From assembly GCF_003597395.2 (NCBI RefSeq), contig NC_133770.1, positions 4,249,622 through 4,313,621 of the forward strand: a DNA stretch of 64,000 nucleotides, read 5' to 3'. Both the position numbers and the translations under genes were made by a program. Within the stretch, counting starts at the first letter, position 1; every line of letters begins with the position of its first letter. The notes beneath the pieces are model-generated. The model saw nothing but the letters and a program-made list of their open reading frames with translations. It did no database searches and was not told the origin of the DNA. Source of the stretch: Chelonoidis abingdonii (lineage: Eukaryota > Chordata > Testudines > Testudinidae). Positions 9,721-22,800 of this stretch are shown in pieces.

Positions 9721-12700
9721 CTTTTCCCTAGCTTCGTTCTCAGAAATGGCTGAACCAGTTTGGCTGAAATGAAAAGCCTGAGGCAGAAACCCAGAACATA
9801 AAATATCAGCCCAGATGGTTCATTTGGCAGTTTTATAAGCAACTGAAAACAGGGTCTTATAATGGAAAGTGGGCAACTTTAGTAACAGGTGGCACTACCA
9901 GCCAAACCTGTGATCAGCAGCAGCTCCTGAACTCTGAAACGGTGTTTACAGAGAGTTTTTTAATGCACGCTTGAATGTGCCCATTAATGCTAATATTATG
10001 CACCAATTATTTAATATTACAACTTTCCTTTGGGTTTGATTTACGTTCAAGGCTTTTGTAAAGACTGCATTGCAGTTAGAGATGCGGTGTTAAATTATTT
10101 TGGATTTCCGTAATTGCTTTGATGTCTCAAGTCAATATAGTTTGAAGAAGTTCTCTCCAATAGGAAAGTTCATTTACTGGAAAGTCTGAGAGGCAGGGGC
10201 AGATTGTACTATCTTAAATTGAAATGTAATAAAAGTTTGATCATGTCCAAGCTTATTTATGTTTGGATTAATGAATGGCTCGTTTTGGGAAAAGGAAGAA
10301 TAGTTATAGTATCCTATTGGCTATTCCCATTGGTGTGATTGCATGGAGTAAGAGTGTGGCCAGTACAATTGATCCCAGCATTATATGAGTCATTATGTGG
10401 AATGTCCTTTTTCTTTCTCCTTCAAATTCCCTTCTCATTTTTCCCCAAAGGGATTCATTGGATTCTCTGTGCTGGATCAGCTGAGCTGAGTTGTTTCACC
10501 ATCAGCAAACTCAGTGAGAAGCAAGAGCTGGAGTAGACAAAGAAAGAATTCTACTCAGGAGAGTGTAGCAATAGACTTCATTGTAGCTTTAACAAAAATG
10601 TCCTTGAAATACCTTTTGGTAGGTTAACTGCTGTGACTGGAGAAGCTAGCAAACTGAAAGGTCTCCTCAATGGTTCCTACAGACTAATGAACAAATATGA
10701 TTAAGATTTGGCAGCTTGTCCTAATATTCCCTGTAACTAGCAAATCTTCCCAGGCAATGCTGTGCTTCATGTTTGAAAAGAGAGCAGCCTAGTAATTAAA
10801 TGATGAACGAAGGCAAATGTACTGATGAGCATGTTGGCTGGTTAATTAAATGAAAGAAAGAGAATGTAAAACAAAAATGCCCATCTAATGTCCCTTGAGG
10901 CCCTGCCAACACCCCCCCCCCTGCCCTCCCCCCTTTCCCATCTGAATTTATAATGGGAAAGGAGACACCTGCACATATGCTGTTTTCTTGGTTGGCCCTT
11001 TGTGGTCGGAAATTGCTGCTGCACCCCACCAGCCTGGCATATATAAGAAGGTAACTAACGGCTATCTACACAAATCACCTTCTAATTCATAATGTAACAG
11101 TAACATCCCCCTATGTAGCGCCATCACCTTGATGATGCAGTGTAGCTGTATCATCTTAAAATATCCAGGCTGTCCTAGGTGGCATGATTTTTTTTTAAAA
11201 CTTCAGTGTTCTGTTAAGATTTTCTTTCCCTTAAGTTATTGTTAAGTTTTTAGAACCTTAACACCATTGTCTCAGAATTTTCACTCTGATTATGCCTTGG
11301 TTGGAGTGAAATTCATTTAGAGTATCCACTGCTAACTTCCATGGGTATGGACTACGCTGCTGTCTGCAAAAGAAAGGGAATTTCATTGCATTACTTTTGT
11401 ACTCAGAAGGTAGTAAGAAACTAATCAAGAGTACATCTGAATAGAATTCAACTGGGTGACACAGCCTGTGCCTGAATAAACAGCTTCACATTATATACAT
11501 GGAATGTTCAAACATTATCATCAAAGAAGAGGTTTGTTGTTGCTGCTGAATTAGCTGAAATGATAAGCAGCTGATATTACCTGAAGGCAATTGCTAATTG
11601 GTGGAGAGTCACCTTGGGATCTGTGGTACCACAGAGGCCAATAGGAAGCTAGAAATGTACGTTTTTATATAAGACTATTATAATTTTGTGCAAATTTGAA
11701 CTGATAAATAAAACTCTCAAGACCCAAGTTTCAAGGCAGAATTAATGCCTGTAGAGAGACTTTGCCTCAAACAACTAATGGTCAGAAATATGCTGCTCAG
11801 ATCCCGGAATTGCTGACAATGATGATTTCATATGCTGTTGCTACAGTTAAGGTTGACAAACTAAGGGAAAAATATAATGGTTTATTGAACTTCAGTAGAA
11901 GTTACATGTGTGTATGGGCCAGTTTAGATTAGTTACCAAAAATAATTGGGCTCTGACTGTTAGAACGTGAGCTAGTCAATGATTCTGGCCTCAGACCTAC
12001 AATAAGAAATACCCCCATCAGTTTCAGTGCTAGTTTTCCTATGGAAAGATTTTTGTGTTTAGAAAAGAGACTGCAGCTCTGTAACTTTTAATGTAGTTTG
12101 GAGCTCAGGAAAAGGAGAAAGGACGAATATAATGCAAGAAAAAAAGCCTCTTGTGATTAATATAGGGGGAGAAAACATTAAGCATTATGGAGCAACACCA
12201 AGTACACAAAGGCAGGTAAGAAACTAAACATGCTTTGGTTGAGCAAAGCTAGCTCTGAGAGTCTGTATTTAAGGCTTTGCCTCTGTGAAATGTGCAAGCC
12301 AGAAAATATGAAATGTACACAGCAATTTTTTGAGGACCTTGGGAAGGGATCTTTTCATTGTTCAGCTTACCACATATCTGTTCCAGTAGACCCTTACCAT
12401 GGTAGTACAACACAACAATCTGTTGCATAATGGATGTTCTTCTTTTAGAAATACCTTTATGTTCTTATGTTTAGAAATACAAAGATTCTGCATCTTACTC
12501 TCCAGATGACAAGGGAAACTGAGTAAACTTGTGAAGGGTTTTGTGGGCCACTTGGTTCATAGAGTTCAGATACCACTGAAAGCGCAACAGTAAATCAGTT
12601 CATAGTGTAGCAGACTCTGCTTATAGTTCTGATATTGTAAAACTCTGGTGATGGTGAAGCAAATGTTACTTTTTTTTTTTTAATGTATTGCAGGGTGCAA

Positions 12701-13752
12701 ATTGCAATTTTCTGTTACAATTACTCCACTTTAGATCTTCAAGTGCTTTTCTATTTTGTGCCAAATTAAAAGATTTGGGAAGAGAAATATCATTAGGTTG
12801 CTATTTAAAGGGTTTTGCTTGGGTTTTTTTTTCCAGGGGATTTGTCTTTTACTGGTGTTTGGACAGTGTTTTCAGATAATTTTTTTGGAAGTGAACAGGG
12901 ACACATTTAATATAACTATAGCCTTACTTTTTTGTGAGAGTCAGTAAATTAAATTCCCAGCCATCAAAATTATATGACATCTTTTCTTGGAAGAAGAACA
13001 GTGAAGAAAATTAGAAATTGCAGTCAAAATCCTGGCATCCCTTGACTTTGTAACTCATAAATTAAAGCTTTTTGTGCTGTGAAACATTCAGTGCCGAAGC
13101 ATGATACATCTAACAATTTCTATACTAATACATTTCTGTACCGTTTATTTTATGTCTAAACATAATTGCCACATCTCTACTTTACCTTTTTAACCTCTAC
13201 TGCTATAACAGTCAAATTACTTTGGCTGCTGGGAATCTCCCTTATTCAGAGTGTAAAATTTGGATGTGGGGAATTGCCATATGGTGTGACGTAAGAGAAA
13301 CTAAAGTCAGAGAAAAGTACCAGCTATATCACTGGTGTGAGTATAAAACAGGGACAGCATAAAAGCAGTTTTATATTTTGGGATTTTATACTCTGAGCTG
13401 AAATTGGTCCAAGTAAATAAGCAAACTATATACCTAACAGTTTTTAGGTACAACTTATTAGACAACGAGTTTTCCTATAGATCCTAAAAAGAGTTTTTCT
13501 ACACGTTAATAATGGCTCGTTGGGTCAGCTGTTTCTCTAGTTAAACCATTTGGGTATCTGGGAAGTTTGTGATCTATGGAAAGGCTCATGAAGGGCATTC
13601 CAACTCCCAAGAGCCTTTCCAGCAGCAGCCGTCATATAACCTAAGCTGATCTTTGTGCATTTTGTCTTCCAGTGCCGCCATAGTGGCATTTTTAAAACAA
13701 ATGAATTTAAATGAAGTTTAAATATACATGGGCGTCTTCTTCTTTTGGTTAG
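9721..13752 (+). other. MAP4 intron or upstream sequence without recognised features
   Basis: About 4 kb of AT-rich sequence, with a C-rich run near 10911-10931 and no coding exon recognisable on either strand. The MAP4 projection-domain exons expected upstream are not visible here or anywhere to the left, so they presumably lie outside the window. Confidence 0.55.
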
Positions 13753-13853
13753 CAAAACCAGAAGAGATAAAACTGGTGGAGGTTGTGACGGGAAGTGACA
13801 TCACAGCACCCCCAAACAAAGAGCTTCCTCCAAGCCCTGAGAAGAAGAGCAAG
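13753..13853 (+). CDS. MAP4: MAP4 exon A (start of proline-rich region)
   Basis: Acceptor TTGGTTAG, donor AAG|GTAGGT. It starts with two bases of a split codon and ends in phase 0. It encodes [13 protein letters not shown] and then [15 protein letters not shown], which matches the conserved MAP4 segment preceding the basic proline-rich domain. The exon upstream of it is not in the window. Confidence 0.88.
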
Positions 13854-16800
13854 GTAGGTGTGCCATTATTTCATGGCTTTTTTATACCCAGCTCTGTGGG
13901 TTTGGCTTCCTCTGCCTGCTTTACTCCCTGCTTCTTAAGCTGTGGTGTTACAGTTCTGTTTTCTGAGCAAGTGGCTTCTGGGAAGTATTTCGTTTGAACA
14001 CCAAACAATGTAATTCAATTGTAAAGTTACAAACAAATCAGCCTTCAGTAAATCTAATTGAAACTAGAGTTAGCCCAACAAATTTATGCTCAACTTAAAT
14101 AAAAAATAGTACATTAAGCATTGTCCATGGTGGGAGAACAATAAATTTTCATAATGACATTTCAAGAATACTGATATTTTGATCCACTTGATAGTTTCAT
14201 TATTATTAGTTTATTTGTATTTCAGTAGCTTCCACGGGTCCCCATCAGCACCTGGGGCTGTAGTCTGCTTAGTACTGTACAAACAGTTGGTCTCTATACC
14301 AAAGAGATGGCAGCAGTCAGCCGTCTGAACCAGAACTCTTACTGAAGTTTTGAACCCAAACTGTAATCTCTTCCTCTGTGAATGCCATGGTTTTACTCTT
14401 TCACATTGTCACCTGAAAAATTCAAAGGAATAGACTCTGAACAACTAAGCTCCAATTTTTATTAAGAGTTGATACCTATGGCTGAATCCAGGTCACATTG
14501 CAGGCAGTGGGAATTTGTCATTGATTTAGGTTAGATTAAGATTTCGATCTTGCACTGCATTATAAAGGTACAATTAGACAGAAATGTCCCATTCATTGAG
14601 CATAGGACTAAATGTCAGGAACTCCAAGTATTAATTGCAGCTCCACCACTGACTCCCTTCTGGGGCCTTCGTTGTCTCTGGGCCAAATTCTGGTCCCATT
14701 GAATTTAATTGCAAAATCCTGGTCCCAGTGTTGTTGTTCCCCATCTGTAAAACAGGTACTACATTACTTCCTGTCAATGTTATATGCCAGCTCCAGGGCT
14801 TTCTTTTGTTATGCTCAGAAAACAGGATGTTTAATGTTTTTGTTTCCTCTAAATAGCATTTTATGTTCCTTGTGGCTTAACATTTTTGTTTACAATGCGC
14901 TGTTTTTTTTCTTTTTGTCTGTGTTTGTGTTTACATTGGATGTTGCTTTTTGAAAAAATGTAAAGCCTTCAGTATCCACACCATCAGCAAAACCTGCAGC
15001 AACGAAAACCAAGCCACTGTCCAGTACAAGCCCCAAGCGGCCAGCTTCTGCCACACCTGGCCAAAACAAAAAACCCACCAGCCCTACTGCAGGTCCTACT
15101 TCGGCCACTACTCCCAAACGCTCAGCCACCAGTACTACACGTCCCTCCACTTTAACTCCTAAAGACACTAAACCAAAGGTAAGAGAGAATATTTCACTTG
15201 CACATTGAAGCTCCAAGGCTTGTAGATCAAAGTCCAGATAACTATTTTATCTGATAGGAATCAAAGGGTAGCATCGTTCTAGAGACAACAATGGAACAAT
15301 AAGATTAAAGCCTGATCTTGCTATCAGATCTGTATGGACACAAGATTCTGCCTCCATGGATCTGAGCAGAATATGTATTTTGGCACTGAGGAGTAGGACG
15401 AGCAGGAGAGCGTTGAAACTTTCCTCTGGGTTTTGGTAGTTATTTTCATGAACTACTAAAAGGTGCTCAAGAAAATACTTTATTTTTTTAAATTTAAAAC
15501 AAAAGCCTGTAACCTTCTTTGTTCTGCAATATACACTTCAGAGAACTGTTGAATTAATGTGATTGAATTGGGAACTTCATGTTAATGTTCAGCTCCACGT
15601 TCTATAAAAAGAGCTAGACCAAATAACTCAACAAGAAAACTGGTAAAACAGAAGGTAAGTAAGACCACTAGGATGTGGGAAGGGGAACGGTTAAGAGTAC
15701 TGGATAGCTACAGTCTAACAAGGCAAAGCAGAGACTATTACAAGAACAACTGGGTTTAAGTTATGGTAGGGAAAAGTCGTCATAAATATTAATAAGAGAC
15801 TGGAAGAACCTGCCAAAGCAGTTTATGGAAATCTGTCATCATTGGATGTCTTCAAGACACAGACTAATCACCCGTTTTAGGTAATATCAATCGTGACACA
15901 AAGCAGGGATATAGACGAGGTGACCGAATAGAGATGCTTCCATTCATAAATAGCTCTGTGAAATCTTCTCCAATGTCTTCCCAAATAATACCCTGAAGAA
16001 TGACCTACCAACACTCCCCTTGAGATAAGCAGCAGGAATAACCTCCCCACCCCACATATGCATACCCTAATGGCGTTTGCGGATTGGGTCACTTTATGTA
16101 ATTTCGATAGTGCCCAGATACCATGGTGATGGATGCCATTAGATAACGACTTATTAATTGATCTGCCCAGTAAATGCTTGCAGTTTGTAATTCCACAGTC
16201 ATTCACGTGCCAGTCAACTCTAAAGCATCATATCTGGAGCTAAAGAAGGGTATAAGCGCTCAATTTAGAGAACTGAATGCCTGTCTTCAGTGTCCCCCGT
16301 GCTGATTCTGACCTGTAAGTGGGTTGTGCAGTGCGTATTTGGTATTTGTAGAACACCAGACTTTTAAAGGGACACTGACAAAATACAAATACAATTGCAA
16401 ACAAGAACTTGAAAAAATATATCATAGATTATTAAATTGGAGCAATTTAAAAATCTAATGGACTTTCTGCTCCTCACTCAGGTAGAAAATTAAAACCGTT
16501 TACTTCACCTCCCACTGTATCATCTCTAGATGTTTAAATTTAATCAACTATTACATCTAGGTATTTACATTAACATCCGATTTGAAGCAAGACATTTTTG
16601 TTTATAACAACGTAATGTGTATATTCTCATGCAGTAGTACAAAAACTGCAAAGGAATGTTAAAATAAATTTCAGCTGTAAATCTTTACATTCATCAGTGT
16701 GTTTAAGGCCTTTACCATCAAACACAGAGCTAAAGGATTGTGTTTGAGTGTCCCCTACACAGGTAGTTTCAAAAGGGCAAATATGTGTGTCTTTGTCTGT

Positions 16801-19800
16801 CTGAACAAAGCCAATATATATTTTGATGGAAATACTGATTTTTGGGGTAGGTAATCCCACTTTCATTTCCTCCTTCCATAGTTTTCTAAAATTATCATTA
16901 ATCATAAATCTATAAAACTTTTAAAAATTGATTTTAGGTAAACCATAATACCGCAGAAATTCTGAGTTATTACCTAATATTGTGTAACTTCCCTGCGCCC
17001 CCTTCCCCAAATAACCACTTCTGAATTATTTCCAATTTCTGTTGATGTTGCAGTCAAATCGTCCCATCTCTTTAGTTTTCCAGGAAGGAATGAACCACTG
17101 TCCATTTTCCTGATGGGTCAGTTGTTCGTAAATTGGTTGATCAGTTGTGTTCCAGATGATCTGCCAAATGCCTTTTTAGCCTGGAAAGCATTTTGGCCTG
17201 TAATTAAATAGCTTCCTCTCCCAGACATTAGTGAGTGACATGATGCTAGGGAAATAATGACTGAAAAACACAATGGAGCTGAAAATAAATACTTTGTGCA
17301 AGTCTACAAATGGACTACCCCTGTCAGCTCGGGAATCTAGTGGAGCTTCCCAGATACTGAATAACGAATTTTAGGGTGCACCAACCTCTCTGTGCCATGT
17401 GTCCTTCACTAAGTATAGTCAGCAACAGGTTTTCATGTACTACAGGGAATTTGTTTTAGAATTTTCCATGTAACAGAACTTTTCTTAGCAGGGACTAGCT
17501 TACGTATTTAGGAATCCAAACAACTGTGCTTCAGCACTTTCCAAGTTCTCTTTCAGCTACATCTTGAGAGTACTGTTTGTAAATGGGCCATCGGTTCAGT
17601 GTAGCCTTTTGTTACCAGGTAACAGATGCGAAGAGCCCAGACAAACGGACCTCACTTTCAAAGCCACTGTCTGCTACAACACCTCGAGCTGCTGTAAAGG
17701 TCAGCCCTGCCACGCCCAGGACAACTGCAGCGTCTCCAGTTACAACACCCTCCGGTCCGAGAAACACTGCTACTTCCCCACCCAAAAGGCCAACGTGTAA
17801 GCATTGCCCTGCTGAGCTCAGGACGAGCGCCCTTTCTTTCTAAACTGGTTCTAGCTTCTGTTGGAAAATATTAGTATTTGGATTAATTCACAGAAATGTA
17901 GCCACCTCTTGCAGCTCATAGCACCCCTGACTGTTTGAACTGAGGCAATAGTGAGCAAATTCTGTGCTTGCACTTCTCTAGCTCCAGAAGTTTGTCCCAT
18001 TTAGGCTGCCATTAAAGAAAGTGGCTAGTTCTTCAGTTGCAAATAAAACTATCACGTTTTTGGCCACAAATGGTGAGGCTGCTTGAGCTGTGCTAGGTGT
18101 GAACTTGAAGTATGATAGGTGTGTAGAGATGGCGGTAGGCAGATGCATAGACAGAGGGACAGAAAATTTAAGTTTCATAAATTCAGAGTCTGAGACCAGA
18201 AGGGACCATTAGATGATCCATTCTAACCCCCTGTACATGTAGACTTGTCAGAATGAGATTTTTATTTTTTTGTCATTTCAATAGATATCAACGTTTTGTT
18301 TTTAAGCATTTTTTATTTTTGTCTATTTAAAATTTTCACAGAAAATTAGGGGGTAGTCAGACAATAAGGGGGGTCATGAAATTATTTATTGACAGTAGAT
18401 GTTGAAGTTCAAAAAGTTAGAGCTTTTCATAAAAGTCTAAAACACAAATTGTCAACATCACGTCAAAATAATCAAGTAAATACCCTTAAATCAAACTCTG
18501 CGTTCGCCAGCAGCATTTTTTTTATTTTGCCGATCTGTAAATTTCTGTTGTTATCTATGGAAATATTTTTCTGTTGGTTTGAATGTTTTGGATGAAATTG
18601 ACATTTATCAATATTTACTGATAAGAATCTAATATTTCCAAGCCTGTGTATATCACAGGTCATCTGAATTTCACCCTCTTTACACTTTACTCAATGAAGC
18701 GGTAACTTGTACTTGGCTAAATCAAGGACACCCAGTGTTGATTTGAAGATATCAAGGAATGGGAAACCCCTCATTCCTCTTTGTGATTTGTTCCAATGCT
18801 TAATCACTCTCACTGTTAAAAAAAGATTGTGCCTTATTTCTAATTGAATTGTCTGGCTTCAGCTTCCAGCCATTGCTGCTGCCTCTGCCTTTCTTGCTAG
18901 ATTAAAGAGTCCTTTAGTATCTGGTATTTTCTCCCTGTGAAGGGACTGTCATCAAGTCAATTCTCAGTCGTCTTAAGATGCTAAACAGATTGAGCTCTTT
19001 AAGTCTCTCACTGTAAGGCATTTTCTCCAGCCCTCAAATGATTTTTGTGGCTGTTTTCTGCACCCTCTCCTCCAACTTTTCACCATTCAGAACTGGATGC
19101 AGCATTCCAACGTCAGTCTCACCAGTGCCATATACAGTGGTAAAATCACCTCCCTACCCCTACTCACCACTCCTCTGTTTATACATCCAAGGATAACATT
19201 AGTTGTTTTTTTTTTGCCACAGCATCACACTGGGAATATATTGTGTTACTTTTCCACTATGACCTCTAAATCCTTTTCAGAACCCAGAGTCCCTCAGTCT
19301 GTAGGTATGGCCTGCAAGCCTTGTTCCTAGATGGGTAATTTTGCATTTGGCTATTTTAAAACACATTTGTCTGAATGTGCTCATCTTACCAAACAATCCA
19401 GATTGTGCTGTATGACTTCCTGATCCTCATCCATTATTACTGTGCCAGTCTGTCATCTGCAAATTTTATCAGCAGTGATTTTATATTTACTTCCAGATCA
19501 CTGATGGACATGTTGAATAGCACTAGGCCTTGTGCCAGGCCCATGGAACCCTACTAGAAACACTCCCATTCAGTGATGATGATTCCTCATTGACAGCTAA
19601 TTTCTGAGACCTCAGTTAGCCACTTCTTAATTCATAGAATTTGTGTTTCATTGATTTTATATAGTGCCCATTTTTAATCAGAATATCATGTGATACTATG
19701 TCAAAAGCCTTATGAAAGTCTGTCTGTCTGCATCCATGCAGTTACCTTTATCAACCAAACTTGCAATCTCATCAAAGAATGAAATCAGGTTTGTTTGATA

Positions 19801-22800
19801 AGATCTGTTTTCCATTAAACCATATTGACTGGAATTTAATCATATTCCAGTTCTTTAATTCTTTACCTATGGAGTCCTGTATGACCTTTTCCATTATTTT
19901 GCTTCGGATTGATGACAGGACTAACCCACCTACAGTTACCCTGCCATCTCGCTGGCCCTTTTCAAAAATTTCCATAGCATTAACACTCTTCCAGTCTTCT
20001 AGAATGTCCATGGTACTCCAAGAAAAATGAACATCTGCAGGCCAGTGATGATCTTTGGCAACTTTTTGGGACTCTTGGTTCTAAATTATCCAGTCCTGTT
20101 GATTTCAAAATATTCATCCTTAGCAGATTTATTTAACATTCTCCTCAGTTCTAATAGGTTGGGAAGTGATTCATGTGATATGAATATATTATCCTACTTC
20201 TTTCCAAATATAGAACAGAAATATTTATTGAACACTTCTGTCTTTTCTGCATCATTATTAACAATGTTACCATCTACATCTAGTAATGGGCCTACACCAT
20301 TGCTAGTATTTATTTGTTCCTGATATTAACAAAAACAAAATTAAAAGAGCCACCTCCTCCTTCTTGGCCTTAGCCCTGCCAGCCATGGAATTTCCCTCAT
20401 GTCTTTAGTGTCCATTAGTAATTCTCTGCACTTCATAACTTCTAATTTATATCGATCGCTATATTTTTCTTTGGGTTTTTTTGGTTTCTAATTGCTCACT
20501 TCAATTTGCCACAATCAGGATGGGCTGTCATTCAAAGTTGTCCTCTATCTTGGTTGGGGAATTGTGGCGTTTTGCCCATCTAATTACTCCCAATCTTCAT
20601 TTACCTTTTTCTGTCTAAATTTTTCTTCCCAATCAGTTTGGCTCATAAGTTTCCTCAGCTTTTGGGAATTCGCCCTTTTGAAGCACCAAGTATATTTATT
20701 ATTGCTGGGGACTGTATTTTACTTGCCTACATTGAATGTAACCAGGTCATGATCACTGATCCCTTGGCAACTACCAAATTCCAGTCTCTTGAATAATTCA
20801 GTTTTGTCCTTCATAGTAAGGTTCAAAATAATAACCTTGTATTGGGTACAGTGCCTTCATGTGTCAGAAAACTGTCTGGTAAAATTATCGTCAGGTTAGA
20901 GATGATGCCAAAGTTTATAGATAGACAAGTTTGCCAAGAGATGCATTTTTGCCTTTGATATTAAATGAAGACAGTTGAGAGAAGGCCCCAAATTGATTTA
21001 AGAGAAGCAGAGAGGGGGAGTCATTAAAGGTATCAATTGAATGTCACTAGCAAGCAGTTGCTGAGATGTGAGAGAACCATTATATAAAAATGAATAAAAG
21101 TAAAAATAAAGCGACCCTTACCCACCGTGCTGAGGCCTAACCATCTTATGACATTCTCTAGCCTCCCTGAGACTTTATTCTATGGGATCGAGTCTCCCTC
21201 TGAAGGACATGAATTTTACCTTATCTTGTGAAATAAGAAGCTGCTTTTATACTGAGAGGAAGTTCACCGAGGCAAAGGACGCAGCTGATTTTATGAGATA
21301 CTTTGATGTTTCCCTCTAAATAGCAGGAAGAAGGCTAGCCCTAAAATGAGTAACAGTTATCCTTTTTTGCATCTCACAAGTATGCTTTGGGGATACAGAA
21401 GAAGCTGATAGCTAAGAAGCAACGGAGAATGTCTGGTCACTCATGGAAACTATGGCAGCAGCCACAAAGGGTTGGTCCGTGTGTTGGTTTCATTCCTAGT
21501 AACACCAGTGAATCTGTTCACAATGAAAACGTGCAGAAAAGCTTGACTGTTTTTGTACTCTTTAGCTATCAAGACTGAAACAAAACCTGCAGATGCCAGG
21601 AAGACCACTGCGAAGTCACCATCAGGTAACGTCCCTCAGTTCCTGCATCTAAATGCTTCTCTACCTGACCTCAGAAATGTGTTCAATCAACATGTTACTG
21701 CATATCTTTACAGTTGGGTATTTGTCTGCTTGATGTGATGGATATTACTCAAACTTCCCTTTCTGCTATGATTATTGCAGCAGACCTGAGCCGCCCAAAG
21801 AGTGCGCCTGCAAACTCTGCTAAGAGCAGCGCCACTACCCCTACTGCTGCAACCCCAGGTACTCTTGCCTCACCTGGAGTCGCCACCAGCCGCCCCAAAC
21901 CCAAGCCAGCTGCAGCCAGACCCACCACAGCATCAAGTGCAACTCCAGAAGCTAAAAAACCATCAACAGTTAAAGCTCCACTTAAAACCAGCACTGTTCC
22001 CAAGCCGCCTCGCCCAACCAGCAGTGTTTCTGCCCCTGATCTGAAGAACATACGATCCAAAATCGGATCAACAGATAACATTAAACACCAACCTGGTGGA
22101 GGAAGGGTAAGTCTCCTCAATCAGCTTTTACGACTACTCATGCATTTAAGAGCTATTGGTAGACCTCACCGCTTTCAGTCACTCTGCTCACCAGCTTTCC
22201 TGTATTCAGACTCTGCAGAGCTCCTTTTTAGGTTCCCCATGTGCACAAGGCAGCACCGTTAGCATATAGAGGAAATACTTCCATGAAACCTTTTAAAGTG
22301 TATGTGGAATATGAACAAAATTTCACAACTCTTTTTAATATGGAGAAACAGAGCCACACTCCTGATCAGGAGACTAGCTTATGTGAAAGTTCAGAGCTCA
22401 TTTATATTGAGTATCTGTTTGAGAAGAGGATTTGGGACCGCTGAATTTTACACCAAGTAGAGTAATGTGCCACTATGTGGAAGATCTGGATTCAGGAGCA
22501 AGTCCCAGGACATACTGTCTCTGTTGACATGAGCAATGTGCCGTATGGGTTAAGCTTCAAGCAGCGGTGGAGTTGGGCAGCATATGCTGTTCTCAGGACA
22601 CCCTCTGGTGGCCACAGACAGATAACTAAGGAAGAGGGAGATGGGTTGAGAAAAAGTAGATGCCCAGGTTGAAGGAGTGGGTAGGACATAGCTTGAGGCC
22701 CTCATTTAATACAGAGGTGCTAATTCATTTTTTCCCTGTGATTCTCTGAATGAGAAAAGCCTTGGAATAATTCTGTGGAGTTCCTTGTAAGGGTCAGACA

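Noticed and set aside
7461..10931. C homopolymer runs (7461, 10911) considered as regulatory G-quadruplex sites
   Set aside because: Single homopolymers in decayed repeat DNA; no spaced G-run arrangement was seen.
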